A stretch of DNA of 25,104 bases from Chara braunii (taxonomy: Eukaryota > Streptophyta > Charophyceae > Charales > Characeae), in contig BFEA01000367.1 in the NCBI GenBank assembly GCA_003427395.1, forward strand, positions 1,176,323-1,201,426, written 5' to 3'. The translations under genes were made by a program, and so were the position numbers. The notes under the pieces are model-generated. The model did no database searches, had not been told where the DNA came from, and saw only the letters and a program-made list of their open reading frames with translations. Positions 1-9,673 of this stretch are shown here, in pieces. Every line of letters begins with the position of its first letter. Position 1 is the stretch's first letter.

Positions 1-574
1 GTGTTGATCGGAAGTTAACGACTAAACCAAACCATCCATAATCAAGCGTATAGCTCGCGCAAGTGAATAGTAGACAGAGCCGAAATGGACATCGGAAAAC
101 AACGTTGAAAATCCAAAAGGATCGCTAGTAAAGGGGACTCACATTCATTCCATGCATACATACAAAATACAACCGACAAGGAAAATCCGAGACGATTTAC
201 AAAAGAAGTTCAAAAAGAAGGTCGTGATAAAGTCGACCATATTCGGATTCAAAATTATACAGAGAAACAGAGGAAAAGAAAGAAACAACGAAAAGAACCT
301 TATCACACACCCACACAACTGTTCTTTCTCTCTTTCTCTCTCTCTCTCCATGCTCCCGATGCGGGCAGTCCGTCGCCGCGCATCAACACAGAGTTGTCAC
401 CCCGCTTGGTTCGAGCATGCAAGCCAGGTTCGCCCGTGCGCCACAGTCCATCGTGGCCTCGCACGTCAACCCTGCACACTCGACACCAGCTCGTCGGATC
501 GCCCAACTCTCACACTCACTCACCTTGCAAACTTGCTCGTTAGCCGACCCTCACTGATCGCGCTAACCTCGAAA

Positions 575-620
575 TTCTTAGAGAAACAACTAATCGTGCT
601 TGCGGAATTTATAGCATGCA
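575..620 (-). promoter_or_regulatory. Possible minus-strand core promoter in a gene-free stretch (1-650)
   Basis: Read on the minus strand, TATAAATT lies at 613-606 in a GC-rich setting. About 80 bases further on, a good plant 5' splice-site match reads TTGCAAG|GTGAGTGAG, with the intron GT at 523-522. Next come a GC-rich leader and a (GA)-rich tract at about 350-320. This could be a promoter with a non-coding first exon of a gene or LTR whose body lies left of the window. No convincing coding frame follows; the open frames here (152-646 plus, 145-506 minus) have Ser/Arg/His-rich low-complexity translations. It rests only on motif positions and could be chance. Confidence 0.2.
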
Positions 621-650
621 TGCCTGCGCGAAAGGTACGGGATTAAGCCC

Positions 651-1454
651 AGGTGGACAAGAGGAGAAAAGAGGAAGTGCCTACATCTGCATGGTCAGGC
701 CGTGGCGTGGGGGTCGTCGCCACACTCAACTCATCGATCCGATCATGCAGGCGCTCCGACCAATTAGAACAGAGTATGCGCGGTGAGGATGAAGGAGAAG
801 GGGGTTAAACACGAGGGAACCCAAGAAAGAAGAAAGATACAGTTGCAATCGCGCCCGCCAAAAACGACAGTTACACAAGATTAAGGGCGTGATCCAGTCA
901 GAGCCCAGTTCCCAGCGCAGCAAGATGCGCGCAAGCGTGGCGCAACAAAATTCAGAGTACCTAAATTCTTATCCTAAGTCCGAATTGCAAAAAGGAAATT
1001 CCGAAAAAGAGAAAAACAATTCTGCGAGCTCATCAATTGAAAATTTAAAAACGATATTCCCGCGCGATGATCGCGCAAAAAATCCCCAGCGCTCACAACA
1101 GAACAAGAAAGAAGCTATGATACAGTTATTTCTCGCGCTTGCTAAGGCGCGCTACTCAACCGTTGGCACGGGATTTTCCCGATACCGATCTGACAACTTC
1201 CAACAGAAAACAAAAAGAAACGAGGGCATCTATGCAACTAGCCCGCCCGACCCATCTTTCCCCAGCTCACCCCTTCAACCCGTCACATTCCCCCAAGTAG
1301 CTTCGCGCAGAAAGTCGCGCGATTTCAGAAAGTGGTTCGTCACAACATGATATGAGTAAGACCAATTATTTTTGAATTGCCTGGGGCCCGTCACCTCAAT
1401 GATGATATCACCTGAATGACGATACCTCCAGGTCGTCGCCCTTTATAAAAAAAG
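651..1454. other. Gene-free stretch
   Basis: I see no gene. The DNA alternates GC-rich islands with many GCGC and CGCG steps (about 900-950 and 1055-1330) and A-rich parts. An open plus frame at 889-1350 gives a Ser/Lys/Gln-rich peptide with no recognisable motif and is probably chance. A 15-bp perfect palindrome, GCGCGAT-G-ATCGCGC, lies at 1062-1076 just after TTCCCGCG, which resembles an E2F-type site. Confidence 0.5.
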
Positions 1455-1461
1455 GTAAAAA

Positions 1462-1637
1462 AAGAGTCAAAGCTAAGTAATGGCCCCCGTTGTATCAATA
1501 AGGACGCTGGACCCGTTTTTCAGTAGCTGCAGCTCCCCCACCTATAGAAAGGACCCACTGCAACCCTCAATCCAGGTGGTCCTCTCACGACCTCCGGGAT
1601 AGAGAAGATGCAGCATGAAAAAAAAAAAAAAAAAAAA
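1462..1637 (+). mobile_element. LINE/SINE-like 3' tail with poly(A), tail copy A
   Basis: The block GGACGCTGGACCCG...CAGT...GCTCCCCC (1502-1540), the later CTCAATCCAGGTGGTCC (from about 1566) and GGGATAGAGAAGATGCA (from about 1597) match, in the same order, the 3' end of the large LINE at 17222-17336. The block ends in 20 A residues (1618-1637), as expected of target-primed reverse transcription. The upstream part, AGTCAAAGCTAAGTAATGG (from about 1467), instead resembles 24023-24045 in the SINE-like unit near the right end. This is therefore either a 5'-truncated LINE or a SINE using the same 3' tail. The left boundary is uncertain and no target-site duplication was found by eye. Confidence 0.6.
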
Positions 1638-2760
1638 GTCAGGCTGCAGCAGGAGCCGAGACCTCTGCTACTTGTACTGACCCCTTTCAGTTTGGGCGTC
1701 ATTTCCCCGTTGTCTTCCCTTGAACATAAGGAAGAACCATTATAGCTATTTCTGGTCCTCCCCCCCACACACACACCACCACCACCACCACCAAAAAAAA
1801 AAAGACCTAAATACAGCTTGAATGCCATACTCTTTACCTTTTTCTGTCTTTCCTTTTTTCTTACCACACGTTACGTTCGGGAGAAGATGGTAGTTTTGTG
1901 GGGTTGTTTGTCCTACAATGCTTGGGTTCTGGGAGAAAGAGAGTCATTCTTGCCTCATAAGATATGGGGCAGCAGCAGCCAAAGCTGCCATGCAATTGAA
2001 GACTCATTCATGCAGCACATGATGGCCTGAGAGAGGCCTCATTCAGCAGAGTTGGGGCCGTTGGAGGGGCCATCTTGATTATTTAAATTGGTGTTGCCCT
2101 TGTGGAGTTCAATAGTGGTGGCATTGCTCTACTCATCCATCGACATTGAAGGCTGCTTATTGTGAGCGATTATGGCTGGGAGAGTTCAGCTTGTGAGTCA
2201 CTAACATTGAGGAGAGAGATGGGAGAGGGGTGAAGGTACTGCAGTTGGATTGGCCAGATGGCCTTGCGACTTGGGAGTAAACTTCATAAAAGGAAGTTCC
2301 TTGTTTTTCTAAAAGGACAAGAGCCTTCCTTTTTTCTCCCAAGGCCCTGTGGGTATCACAGGACTACACCATCCACCCCCACCTCAATATCCCCCTTGCA
2401 CACCCCTACTTCCTAGAGCCCTCCCTTGTGAGGCCACTTTTTACGGCTGCTTCTCAAGCATCAGTCAATAACTTACGATGGGCACTGGCACTATACGACC
2501 CTGGTATAGAACGGTCCCAATTGAAGCACAAGCAGAACGAGCCCTGTCTACCCTGAAGGCCCCGGGTGTTAGGTGCTATTACTATCCCAGAAGCCTCATG
2601 AATACCATGATGCCCCCCAAGTAATCTGTGTTACACGTATCTTATAGTAGTTGCTGCAGACTGTGTCTAATTGCTCAAGGCAAGATCTAAAGATTCTAAA
2701 CTATGAAAAATCCTACCAGATCACTTTCTAGCACAGCCTGACCATGACTACTCTGCTTCA
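1638..2760. other. Gene-free stretch with simple repeats
   Basis: No gene was recognised. A composite microsatellite, C-run then (AC)n, (CCA)n and an A-run, lies at 1759-1803. An imperfect hairpin with arms AAGGAAG/CTTCCTT and CTTGT/ACAAG occupies 2290-2331. The stretch at about 2450-2640 has more even base composition but no open frame with a known motif. Confidence 0.5.
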
Positions 2761-3292
2761 GGGACCTTGTCCCACTAGCTCCGTTGAGCTAGGTCAACGT
2801 TGGGCTTTCAACGATGTGTAACTGCACCCGACAACGGAGATGCACGTCGTCCAAGTCATCTAGCGATCCGTTTTTAATAAAAAAGGCAATAGAGACTATC
2901 GTTGTTTTTTCTTACAACAAAAAGCAGAAGTAAATCCTTTCTCTCGAATGCTACCCCCCCTACCCTCGTCACTTTCCATTGAGCTAGCTGTCTCGTTTTT
3001 TCGAGACAGCTAGCTCAACGACCTTCTTGTTCCCCCAAAAGATATTTTTTTAGAGAAACTGTACGAGCCTCCTTCCGTTTGCCATTTTTGTACGGGATTC
3101 TAGCAACTCTTCATTTTCTGCTGTGGAAGTGTCCGTATGCCACTCCAATTGTGAAAAAAGAAAAACCAGAACAATTGTATTCGTGCTATTTATAAATGCA
3201 TTTCTCATTTGAAATTGAATTAGAATGAATTTTTTTAGCTGTCGAACCGTTGAGCTGCCTCAACGAAACAATGCAAGTGGGACAAGGTCCCA
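2761..3292. mobile_element. Foldback/MITE-like element with nested palindromes
   Basis: The left end GGGACCTTGTCCCACT (2761-2776) is repeated as its exact reverse complement at 3277-3292. Each terminal arm is followed inward by its own hairpin: CGTTGAGCTAGGTCAACG at 2782-2799 and CGTTGAGCTGCCTCAACG at 3248-3265. A third, perfect palindrome of the same sequence family, with 17-bp arms, sits inside at 2979-3018. The total is about 532 bp with no coding frame, which is the build of a non-autonomous foldback or MITE DNA element. No target-site duplication is evident next to the arms, so the true ends may lie a few bases away and the superfamily cannot be assigned. Confidence 0.6.
2979..3018. repeat. 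Perfect 17-bp-arm palindrome with T6 loop
   Basis: The left arm TTGAGCTAGCTGTCTCG is followed by six T and the exact reverse complement. It lies inside the foldback element. Its outer part (TTGAGCTAGC...GCTAGCTCAACG) matches the smaller palindromes near both ends of that element, so it looks like a third copy split by an extra hairpin. Confidence 0.9.
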
Positions 3293-3514
3293 GGGGCCAA
3301 CTAGCACCAAACTCAATCAGCAAGAATAAATCAATAAATAAACAAATGCAAAATAAAAGAAAAACGAATGGGACAAATGATGAACCAACGCTTGGAAAAC
3401 TGGTCATGACCGAGAATAATGGGTGCTTGGTGTCAAGCGCATTGGTCCCATAGGGGGACCCTCACGGCCGCGTCACGCAAGATTTAGCAGGACTTCTAAA
3501 CGAGCAGTGCCGCT

Positions 3515-3860
3515 CCGACTGAGTGCGCTAGCCATACCCCTCGCGAACCCCTACGACAGGATAGGGGCAAGCGAGGCACAACTTACCTCCACCTGTGAAA
3601 GTTGTCACCATCCTTTCGGTGGGTGTATCCCCAACGAGTTATTGGACCACATGCGAAAGCTTCTTGAGTGCAATCGCAGAGAGGGTCCAACCAAGGGTGT
3701 TTCTCGTTCACTGTAGCATACGGGGTATGCGCAGTCAAATGCCTAATCGAACCCGCCCACGAACCGCCACTCGGGGCGCTGATCTTCCAAGCGCAGCCCT
3801 ACACCGGTCGGCTAGGACGCTAAACTTAACCACGCGACACAACTTCAATTGAAAATTGAC
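3515..3860 (+). repeat. Degenerate dispersed repeat R1, copy a
   Basis: The stretch aligns by eye, in the same orientation, with 19145-19515. Shared anchors are GGCACAACTTACC, GTTGTCACCA, GGTGTATCCC / GGCGTATCCC, ATGCGAAA, TGCAATC, and TTCACTG followed by AGTATA/AGCATA. The anchors keep order and spacing over about 300 bp, though identity is only moderate. It is non-coding and probably part of an old LTR-element or other repeat family; the family is not recognised. Confidence 0.6.
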
Positions 3861-6078
3861 TCACAACATATGTCGGTGCCTAGTCCCTTTTCTTGGCTCC
3901 CTAAGAACATAATTTATCTTTCACGTGAACGAACACATTCATCATATCAATAAAGAAACAAACAGATCCTTTAACACCCATGTATCCATCCTAACTTCAA
4001 GGTCTAATAGGAATGGTAAATGATGAACCCATCAAGTATGTAGATCGTGCGACATATGTTTGTCATTCTCACTATTCCCAAGGTGTGGCTTGTATACCAA
4101 ACTCGACAACTGACCTGCTTAAAATATACACACATGCAAAACGTCACATTGCCATGCATCAATGTCGTCAACTTAACCATTCCTTGCAACTCACACCCCT
4201 GCCTTACACACACGTCATCGACCATTGTTCAACTTTTCATAAACGATACTCGGTCATTTTAAATGATTATTATAATAAATCAGAGTGAAACCCTTAAGAA
4301 CATATCAAACTCACTGGCCTAAGGTTTTAGGTTGAGGTGTCGAAGAAGGTAGAGTCGTGTCGTGAACCAACATGTTATCAAATGATAACCAAAGTAGTTG
4401 ATCCTTGTAGGATCAGGCTAAAACTAGTCAAGTGTTCGATCAAATCGAATAGAAAGGACCTGCAACACAGCAAGGATCAGTGTCTAAGCTACACTTAAAC
4501 GTATGGAGGATAAACCCCATACCACAACTTACCTTAACCTTTTTGTTTATCTAAATTTTATCCCATTTCTGATCAGCATAGTAAATTAGTTCAAATTTTG
4601 ACAACATCTCCCTTAAACAGGGTAAATTGCCAAAATGTTCATAACAAAAAATAATCTAACTCCTCAAAATCCAAAACTTTGACTTTGCAAAACTTTTCCC
4701 AACAGAAGTAAGCTCCTGAAAGTTTTACTAAGTCGGGTATGAAGTTAAAACATAACTTGTGTAAAGTCAAAATTTGACTAACTCCTTTCGCTCCAAACAT
4801 GGCGAGCATCTAAGTCAACTACCAATCGAGTGATAAACTTCAACCAACTCACAAGCAGGCACATACCACCAAGGTAAGTACTCTTACTAGATTCCCCCAA
4901 TATGATTTCACATAGTATTCCATTGGTCCCTCAGATGATTAACTTTTTATCCCAACCTTACATATGCAAGGAACCTGTATTTTCGTCATTTGTTGGAGTG
5001 TACCAGATAGCATGCCTTTAATACAGTTCACATGAATTGCAATGTCTCACATGGAGTTCGGAGAAAGATGATTGGAAACCAGGAAGCACAACTCAATTAT
5101 CATAACCAGATTAAAGAAAGAGAATCACGAATTCAAAATGTATAGCGCCCAGCAGAATTCAAGTTTTCTTCATCCAACAAGAGTTCTAGGTCTGACGCTC
5201 ATCAGCGCCAGCAACCAATCATCAAGAACGGCGCTCAGCAGGTTAGTAACACCTTAGCTCACTTCTTTCTCTTCGTCTTTCTTCTCTCTCTATATATATA
5301 TAGTCCTGGTCTACTCACACTCTTCATGCATGCACACTCCGTATCACACGAGGATCCACTCAGAATACTTCTCACTGATCTATCCTATTAAGTAGTATTA
5401 ACTATCCCTACTAATGTATTATTTGGCGTTGGCGCAGCTATAGCTGCCTTCCTTCAGTCAGCACCCCACTTCTCTCTTACTTAGAGTTGCTCACAGCCTA
5501 GCGCAGCTCACACATATCTGACACACAAGTGTCACGACACTTCCTCACTCTCATGCAAAATGAGCCTCTACCGAATGAGGAGGTTGGTCAGTCCTTTATA
5601 GTGTTGGATTGGTCAGACGTGACCTGCGTTCAGCCTCAAGTGTCTTGGGACTCCTGCCCAGTACCTTTTGTTGCAAAGTGTGTGTCCCAGTATCCTTTCC
5701 CCATGGTCTGCTGCTGCTTCGGGCCTTCGGCTTGTCTTTTGGACTCCTGGTCTGAATCAGGATTGCCCCGTGAAGCTGTGACTGGACTGTGACGGTGGCC
5801 TTTGACTTATTGCCGAACATATATGACTTATCACCAAATAGACATGACTCTATCTCAGTCTTGAAGCCTGTGTCTGATACCTGTTCATCTAGGACCTGAT
5901 TTTGACTATTCAAAACCACTTTTCATCTCATATTGGATGCGACATTTGGCTCAGGGAACTTGTCTTTTGGAATGTTGCTCGTGAAATTAATTTCTGGTCG
6001 AGAGGGTCCTTTCATGTTGGGGTCACATTTACAGGTCTGAATCGTAAAAAGGCCCTTTTACATATGGTATAAAGTTAG
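3861..6078. other. Gene-free stretch
   Basis: No gene is supported; the open frames are short and without motifs. Visible items are the perfect palindrome GTTATCA-AA-TGATAAC (4374-4389), GATCCT-TGT-AGGATC just after it (about 4400), and a TATATATATATA run at 5291-5302 behind a pyrimidine-rich tract, which could be an old LTR promoter. A short tandem duplication, TGACTTATTGCC / TGACTTATCACC, lies at about 5804-5840. Confidence 0.5.
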
Positions 6079-6768
6079 GTCATTTATCTTCAAAACTGAC
6101 TTTCTCTTAGTTATACACGAACAAATTGGACAACTACTTCTCTCTTCATTAGGCGTATGGCTAGACCATTCATCTTATAAACAATGTTTTGTTTGCCTTG
6201 AATTGTTCAATAATAAAATTTAAATAACTATTTGCCTTCGTCTTTAATATTGACGCAAGACTGAACCATCCACCTTAGAAACAATGTTGAATCTGCCCAA
6301 TTTACCTTCAATTATATTATTAATTGCATACTCTCTTCTTGGTGATATGGTTTACAACTAGACCATTTATACTTTATTGCCAACTTAGTGCATGACTTCA
6401 GACTAAACCATTCAGCTTAAAAACAAAATTCAGTCCTCCACCTGAATCTCCTGCAAAATAAAACAACATATTTGAACCATTCATGTTAGAATTAATGTTG
6501 AACTTCATTTCAAAATCCGGAAGAAAACAGGAAGACTTTGTCATTCATCTTAGAAACAATGTCCAAGCATCATTAAAAAAAACACCCAAATTAAACAAGC
6601 GATCGGACCATTCATCTTAGAAACAATGTACGATCTCTCAAAACCAAGCAGGCAAAACCTAAAAAAAAAATAAAAAAATTTAAACCACATCTTAGAAACA
6701 ATATATGGTTTGTATAAAAACAAGACAAATAAACACAGCAGCCAGACCATTCATCTTATAAACAATGT
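6079..6768 (+). repeat. Array of about ten 23-bp motifs separated by dissimilar spacers
   Basis: A motif near ACCATTCATCTTAGAAACAATGT recurs on the plus strand with starts at about 6079 (weak), 6165, 6265, 6362 (weak), 6417, 6476, 6540, 6607, 6684 and 6746. The steps are 86, 100, 97, 55, 59, 64, 67, 77 and 62 bp. The best copies (6165, 6265, 6540, 6607, 6746) differ from the consensus at zero to four positions. Spacers share at most a weak TGAACTT-like start. It is probably a minisatellite whose unit core has been kept better than the rest, or a multi-site binding region. It is not a prokaryotic CRISPR array. Confidence 0.8.
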
Positions 6769-6965
6769 CTGAACTTTTGGTTGACTCAGCCATCTCATGC
6801 AAAACCACCTTCCTCTCGCCTTCCCTGAATTCATTCCCCTTTGTCTGACTTCAAATAGACAAGTTTAAAATTCACACACAATTTTTTATACCACTCAATC
6901 AAACTAGAAAAGCGTACAGTTTAGGGGAGTAGAGGATTCACACAATTGAAAGATAGGGTTACCTC
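6746..6965 (+). repeat. Degenerate dispersed repeat R2, copy a
   Basis: The run from the last array motif through CATGCAAAACCACCTTCC, CGCCTTCCCTGAAT and a later TTCACACA block aligns with 20255-20590, which has ACCATTTTTAAAACACATGT, CATGCAAACACACCTTTCC, CGCCTTTTCAATGAAT and TTCACATA. R1 and R2 occur in the same order and strand at both sites, so both pairs probably derive from one larger element family. It is non-coding. Confidence 0.5.
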
Positions 6966-8249
6966 TCGCCTAGGTTCTGACAGAGCTTCTGTAATAACAT
7001 TTGCGTAAATTACATTTGCAATCCCGTCCGCCGCCTTCCTTTTAAAACCTTCAGACTAGACTTAGAATAATAAGGGCAGAGGGATAGGCCATTTAGTCGC
7101 TCAAGATTCAGGGAGGATCACTGAGACTCGCGTGAGAGGGTCTTGGTGCCTTGATGCGTCTGAGGGCCCCACAATTGCGGCCAATTGTTGAACCCACAGT
7201 CAGATCCGTGGTTTGGCAGAAGTAGTAACACCTTTGAAGACTTGGAAATTGCAGTAGCTCCCCAATCACGTGTCAACCACCATCCAACTCACAACATGTC
7301 AATCACTTCGACAGAATTAAAACTATGCAGCTTTGAAGGGTTGTGTTTAAAGCAACAAAGGGACAACAACAATACTGGTCGGAATGAGATTGTAGCAGAC
7401 TGGAATAAAAAGAAATCGTAGTAGAACTGCAACAATCGGATTGTTGCAACTTGATGTCAACCACAATACCTACCAACCACAATACTTGCTTTACAAACCG
7501 AACCAGGCTGAATCAACAACCTCGCCAATTGGTGTAGCAGAAGCAGCCCCCTAACTAGCTACAACCTTACCAATCAACAGCCCAATTAATCACTGTCTGC
7601 TGCTGCCAAGAGCAATAGCACCGCCTAAACAGATTAGCAACAGTCCACCTTCTTAACAACAACCTTGAGGTGACGAACATATCGGTGTCCGCTAAAAAGC
7701 AGCAAAAAACTTAAACTGGGAAATACAAAAGCAACATTTGCTGAAAGGTAACAGCCTGAGCTTGAGAAAGCAACGATCAGAGGATCTTTCAAACTGTAAT
7801 ACACTACCACCCAAGAAAGGAGAGGCGGTTAATGGAAGGCCCAAATTTCGGCAAATTTTAGCGAATTTTTCACCGAAACTGCCATATTTCTCTTAAGTTT
7901 TACTTTTTTCTCGTTTTTTTTTTTCATCTGATATGTATGTGCTTTAGAGTATATCTGTATTCAGTTTCGTCAAGAAAGAGCTCGCAATTTGTCATTCCTT
8001 GCTATGTCTAGACCTAATGATTTTCTGGAACAGCCATGCACCCACCATAAGTCTCATTGTCCCTTGTTGTTCCTATGTACCCGTTCCGAATCCCAACCGG
8101 ATTCAAACAATTTTTCCCTCAATGCAGCTAGGCAACTTCGTATGAATACGGTAACCAACAATTTTGATCTCGACCACGGAGGGGATGCAAAATCCAGGGC
8201 TCCGACAGAGGGAGCGCACTTATAAACATAGTCGAAAGACACAGTTGAA
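6966..8249. other. Gene-free stretch
   Basis: No gene was recognised. ACAATTG-CGGC-CAATTGT at 7171-7188 is a perfect short stem-loop. About 7400-7780 is rich in CAAC repeats without a clear unit. A T-rich run sits near 7912-7924. Confidence 0.5.
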
Positions 8250-8545
8250 GAGACCCGTCGTGAATCTAGACACCAATATAACGAACCGCGTCGTGACGAG
8301 TCGGGATGCATGCGACCTCTAGCAGGATTTTGAGGGTAAGTACAATGAGCACCACCAGAACTACTGTCAACGAACACGGCAACGATGGAGAAGAACGTTG
8401 ATCGTGAGCAAAAACAAGCTCTATTGCATTGATGGTGGAGTGGAATACGGCGATTACGATCCCTGTTGCGTACACGACTTTTGCTCCACTGCCCGCGAAA
8501 TGTGCAAAATGAGAATGAATCTTCCTCTAAATTGTGAGACGTCGC
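8250..8545 (-). pseudogene. Decayed reading frame, membrane-protein-like family, copy 1
   Basis: On the minus strand the translation LEEDSFSFCTF (about 8538-8506) matches LAEDSFLFCTL in copy 2. At DNA level the shared block is GATTCATTYTYATTTTGCACA, followed upstream by similar GTTGTC/TTGTCGTC and GGGCG sequence. After a frame change, the 8475-8266 frame encodes a hydrophobic stretch, TVVLVVLIVLTLKILLEV. No intact frame exists. I do not recognise the family. Copies 1 and 2 lie about 0.8 kb apart in the same orientation, suggesting an old tandem duplication. Confidence 0.4.
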
Positions 8546-8896
8546 TTTGTCGTCTCTCCCCCGAGTAGAACGCCCATATACTCAAGCCCGATGAACGATT
8601 TGTACGTCAGCATCGCTGGGAGCCTCCACCTCGCCCAAGCATTATTCACCATCTCCCGGGGCGTTGTGGACATGCTTACAGTCAAACCGCTCACAACAGA
8701 TCGTTGTTAGAGGATGGAGCACTTGTGGCCTGCAGCTTCTCAGACCTCTCCCACCATGTGGCCTGAGCTTTAATCAGCCTGTATGCATGTTGCTTCATTC
8801 AACCTATTGCAGATACGTACCCGTGACTTGTTTTCCACCTCCCTATAATGGACCAAACTGATAATCTGGCCTAAATGCATGCAAAACAACACAAAA
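8546..8896. other. Gene-free spacer between the two related pseudogenes
   Basis: Nothing recognisable was seen. A short plus frame at 8664-8861 has no motif and is not supported. Confidence 0.4.
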
Positions 8897-9464
8897 GGTA
8901 GAAATCATTGTGCACTATTGGACTAAACAGGTGAGCCCAATATGAATCCCGACGATCGTGAAGGAAACGAACACAATGATCTCCACGACGACCACCACTA
9001 AAAGCACGAACTCGTCGAAGACCAATATGGTGACGATAGTCACGACAAAAGTTCAAACGAGGAACGCTTTAGGAAAGAGCTTGGCGAGGACGACCGCCGA
9101 CAAGATGGTCACGATGTCGAGGAAGACGAGCTTGATGATAAGGTATAGTTGTCAGTGCGACCACGGAGACAACCACCCATGTCGGGATAAGTATCACGAC
9201 GAGCAGCAATGGGATCACGACGAACATGAAGAGCAACATCGGGGCGAGGATCTCGACGGTGAGTTGAAGCCCGCTGTCATGGCCCACGCTCGACCACTCA
9301 CCAAGTGTGCAAAATAAAAATGAATCCTCCGCTAGGAAGTGGGAAGATACCCGTTGTCGAACTCCTCCTTTGTTGCGCCCGTTATTGGGCAATATGAGAA
9401 GGAATCTTCGGCTTGAACATAGGAGGAGGAGAAGGACAAGCAGAAAAGGAATTCTTACAGTCAT
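8897..9464 (-). pseudogene. Decayed multi-pass membrane-protein-like frame, copy 2
   Basis: The minus-strand frame 9464-9069 begins MTVRIPFLLVLLLLLC, which could be a signal or first membrane segment. It passes LAEDSFLFCTLGEWSS and then has a long hydrophobic run (LTVEILAPMLLFMFVVIPL, then LLVVILIPTWVVVSVVAL). Near 9135 hydrophobicity jumps frame by one base and continues as IIKLVFLDIVTILSAVVLAK, then after one stop VLLVVVVVEIIVFVSF, to about 8905. About 190 residues with four or five possible membrane segments can thus be traced through one frameshift and one stop. The plus strand of the same DNA reads as an Asp/His/Glu-rich peptide, the expected mirror of hydrophobic codons. The family is not recognised. 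The LINE begins just to the right. Confidence 0.45.
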
Positions 9465-9673
9465 CCTCTCCTCCCCAGCTCTCTCCCTCTCCTTGGTTGC
9501 AATGTGTCAAAGGTCCTTTTCAATGCAAATCGTTGGAAATCAAAAGAGAGGGGCTGCAGTCTCAGTCATTAAATAACCCCCTACGAAATCTCCCAACGGC
9601 CAAGGTTTTTTTCTTGTCAAAGTTTATCATTTCCTCGGAGAAAAAAATAATTGAGTTAGTGGGTAAGAGGTTT

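Noticed and set aside
152-646. 164-codon plus-strand frame
   Set aside because: Ser/Arg/His-rich translation across a (CT) tract, no motif, and promoter-like signals run on the other strand.
889-1350. 153-codon plus-strand frame
   Set aside because: Low-complexity Ser/Lys/Gln translation, no domain, no codon pattern.
6079-6768. CRISPR-like layout of equal repeats and unique spacers
   Set aside because: Repeats vary, spacing is uneven, there are no cas genes, and everything around is plant repeat DNA.
8958-9317. Asp/His/Glu-rich plus-strand frame
   Set aside because: It is the antisense image of the hydrophobic minus-strand frame; the conserved block shared with the other copies supports the minus strand.
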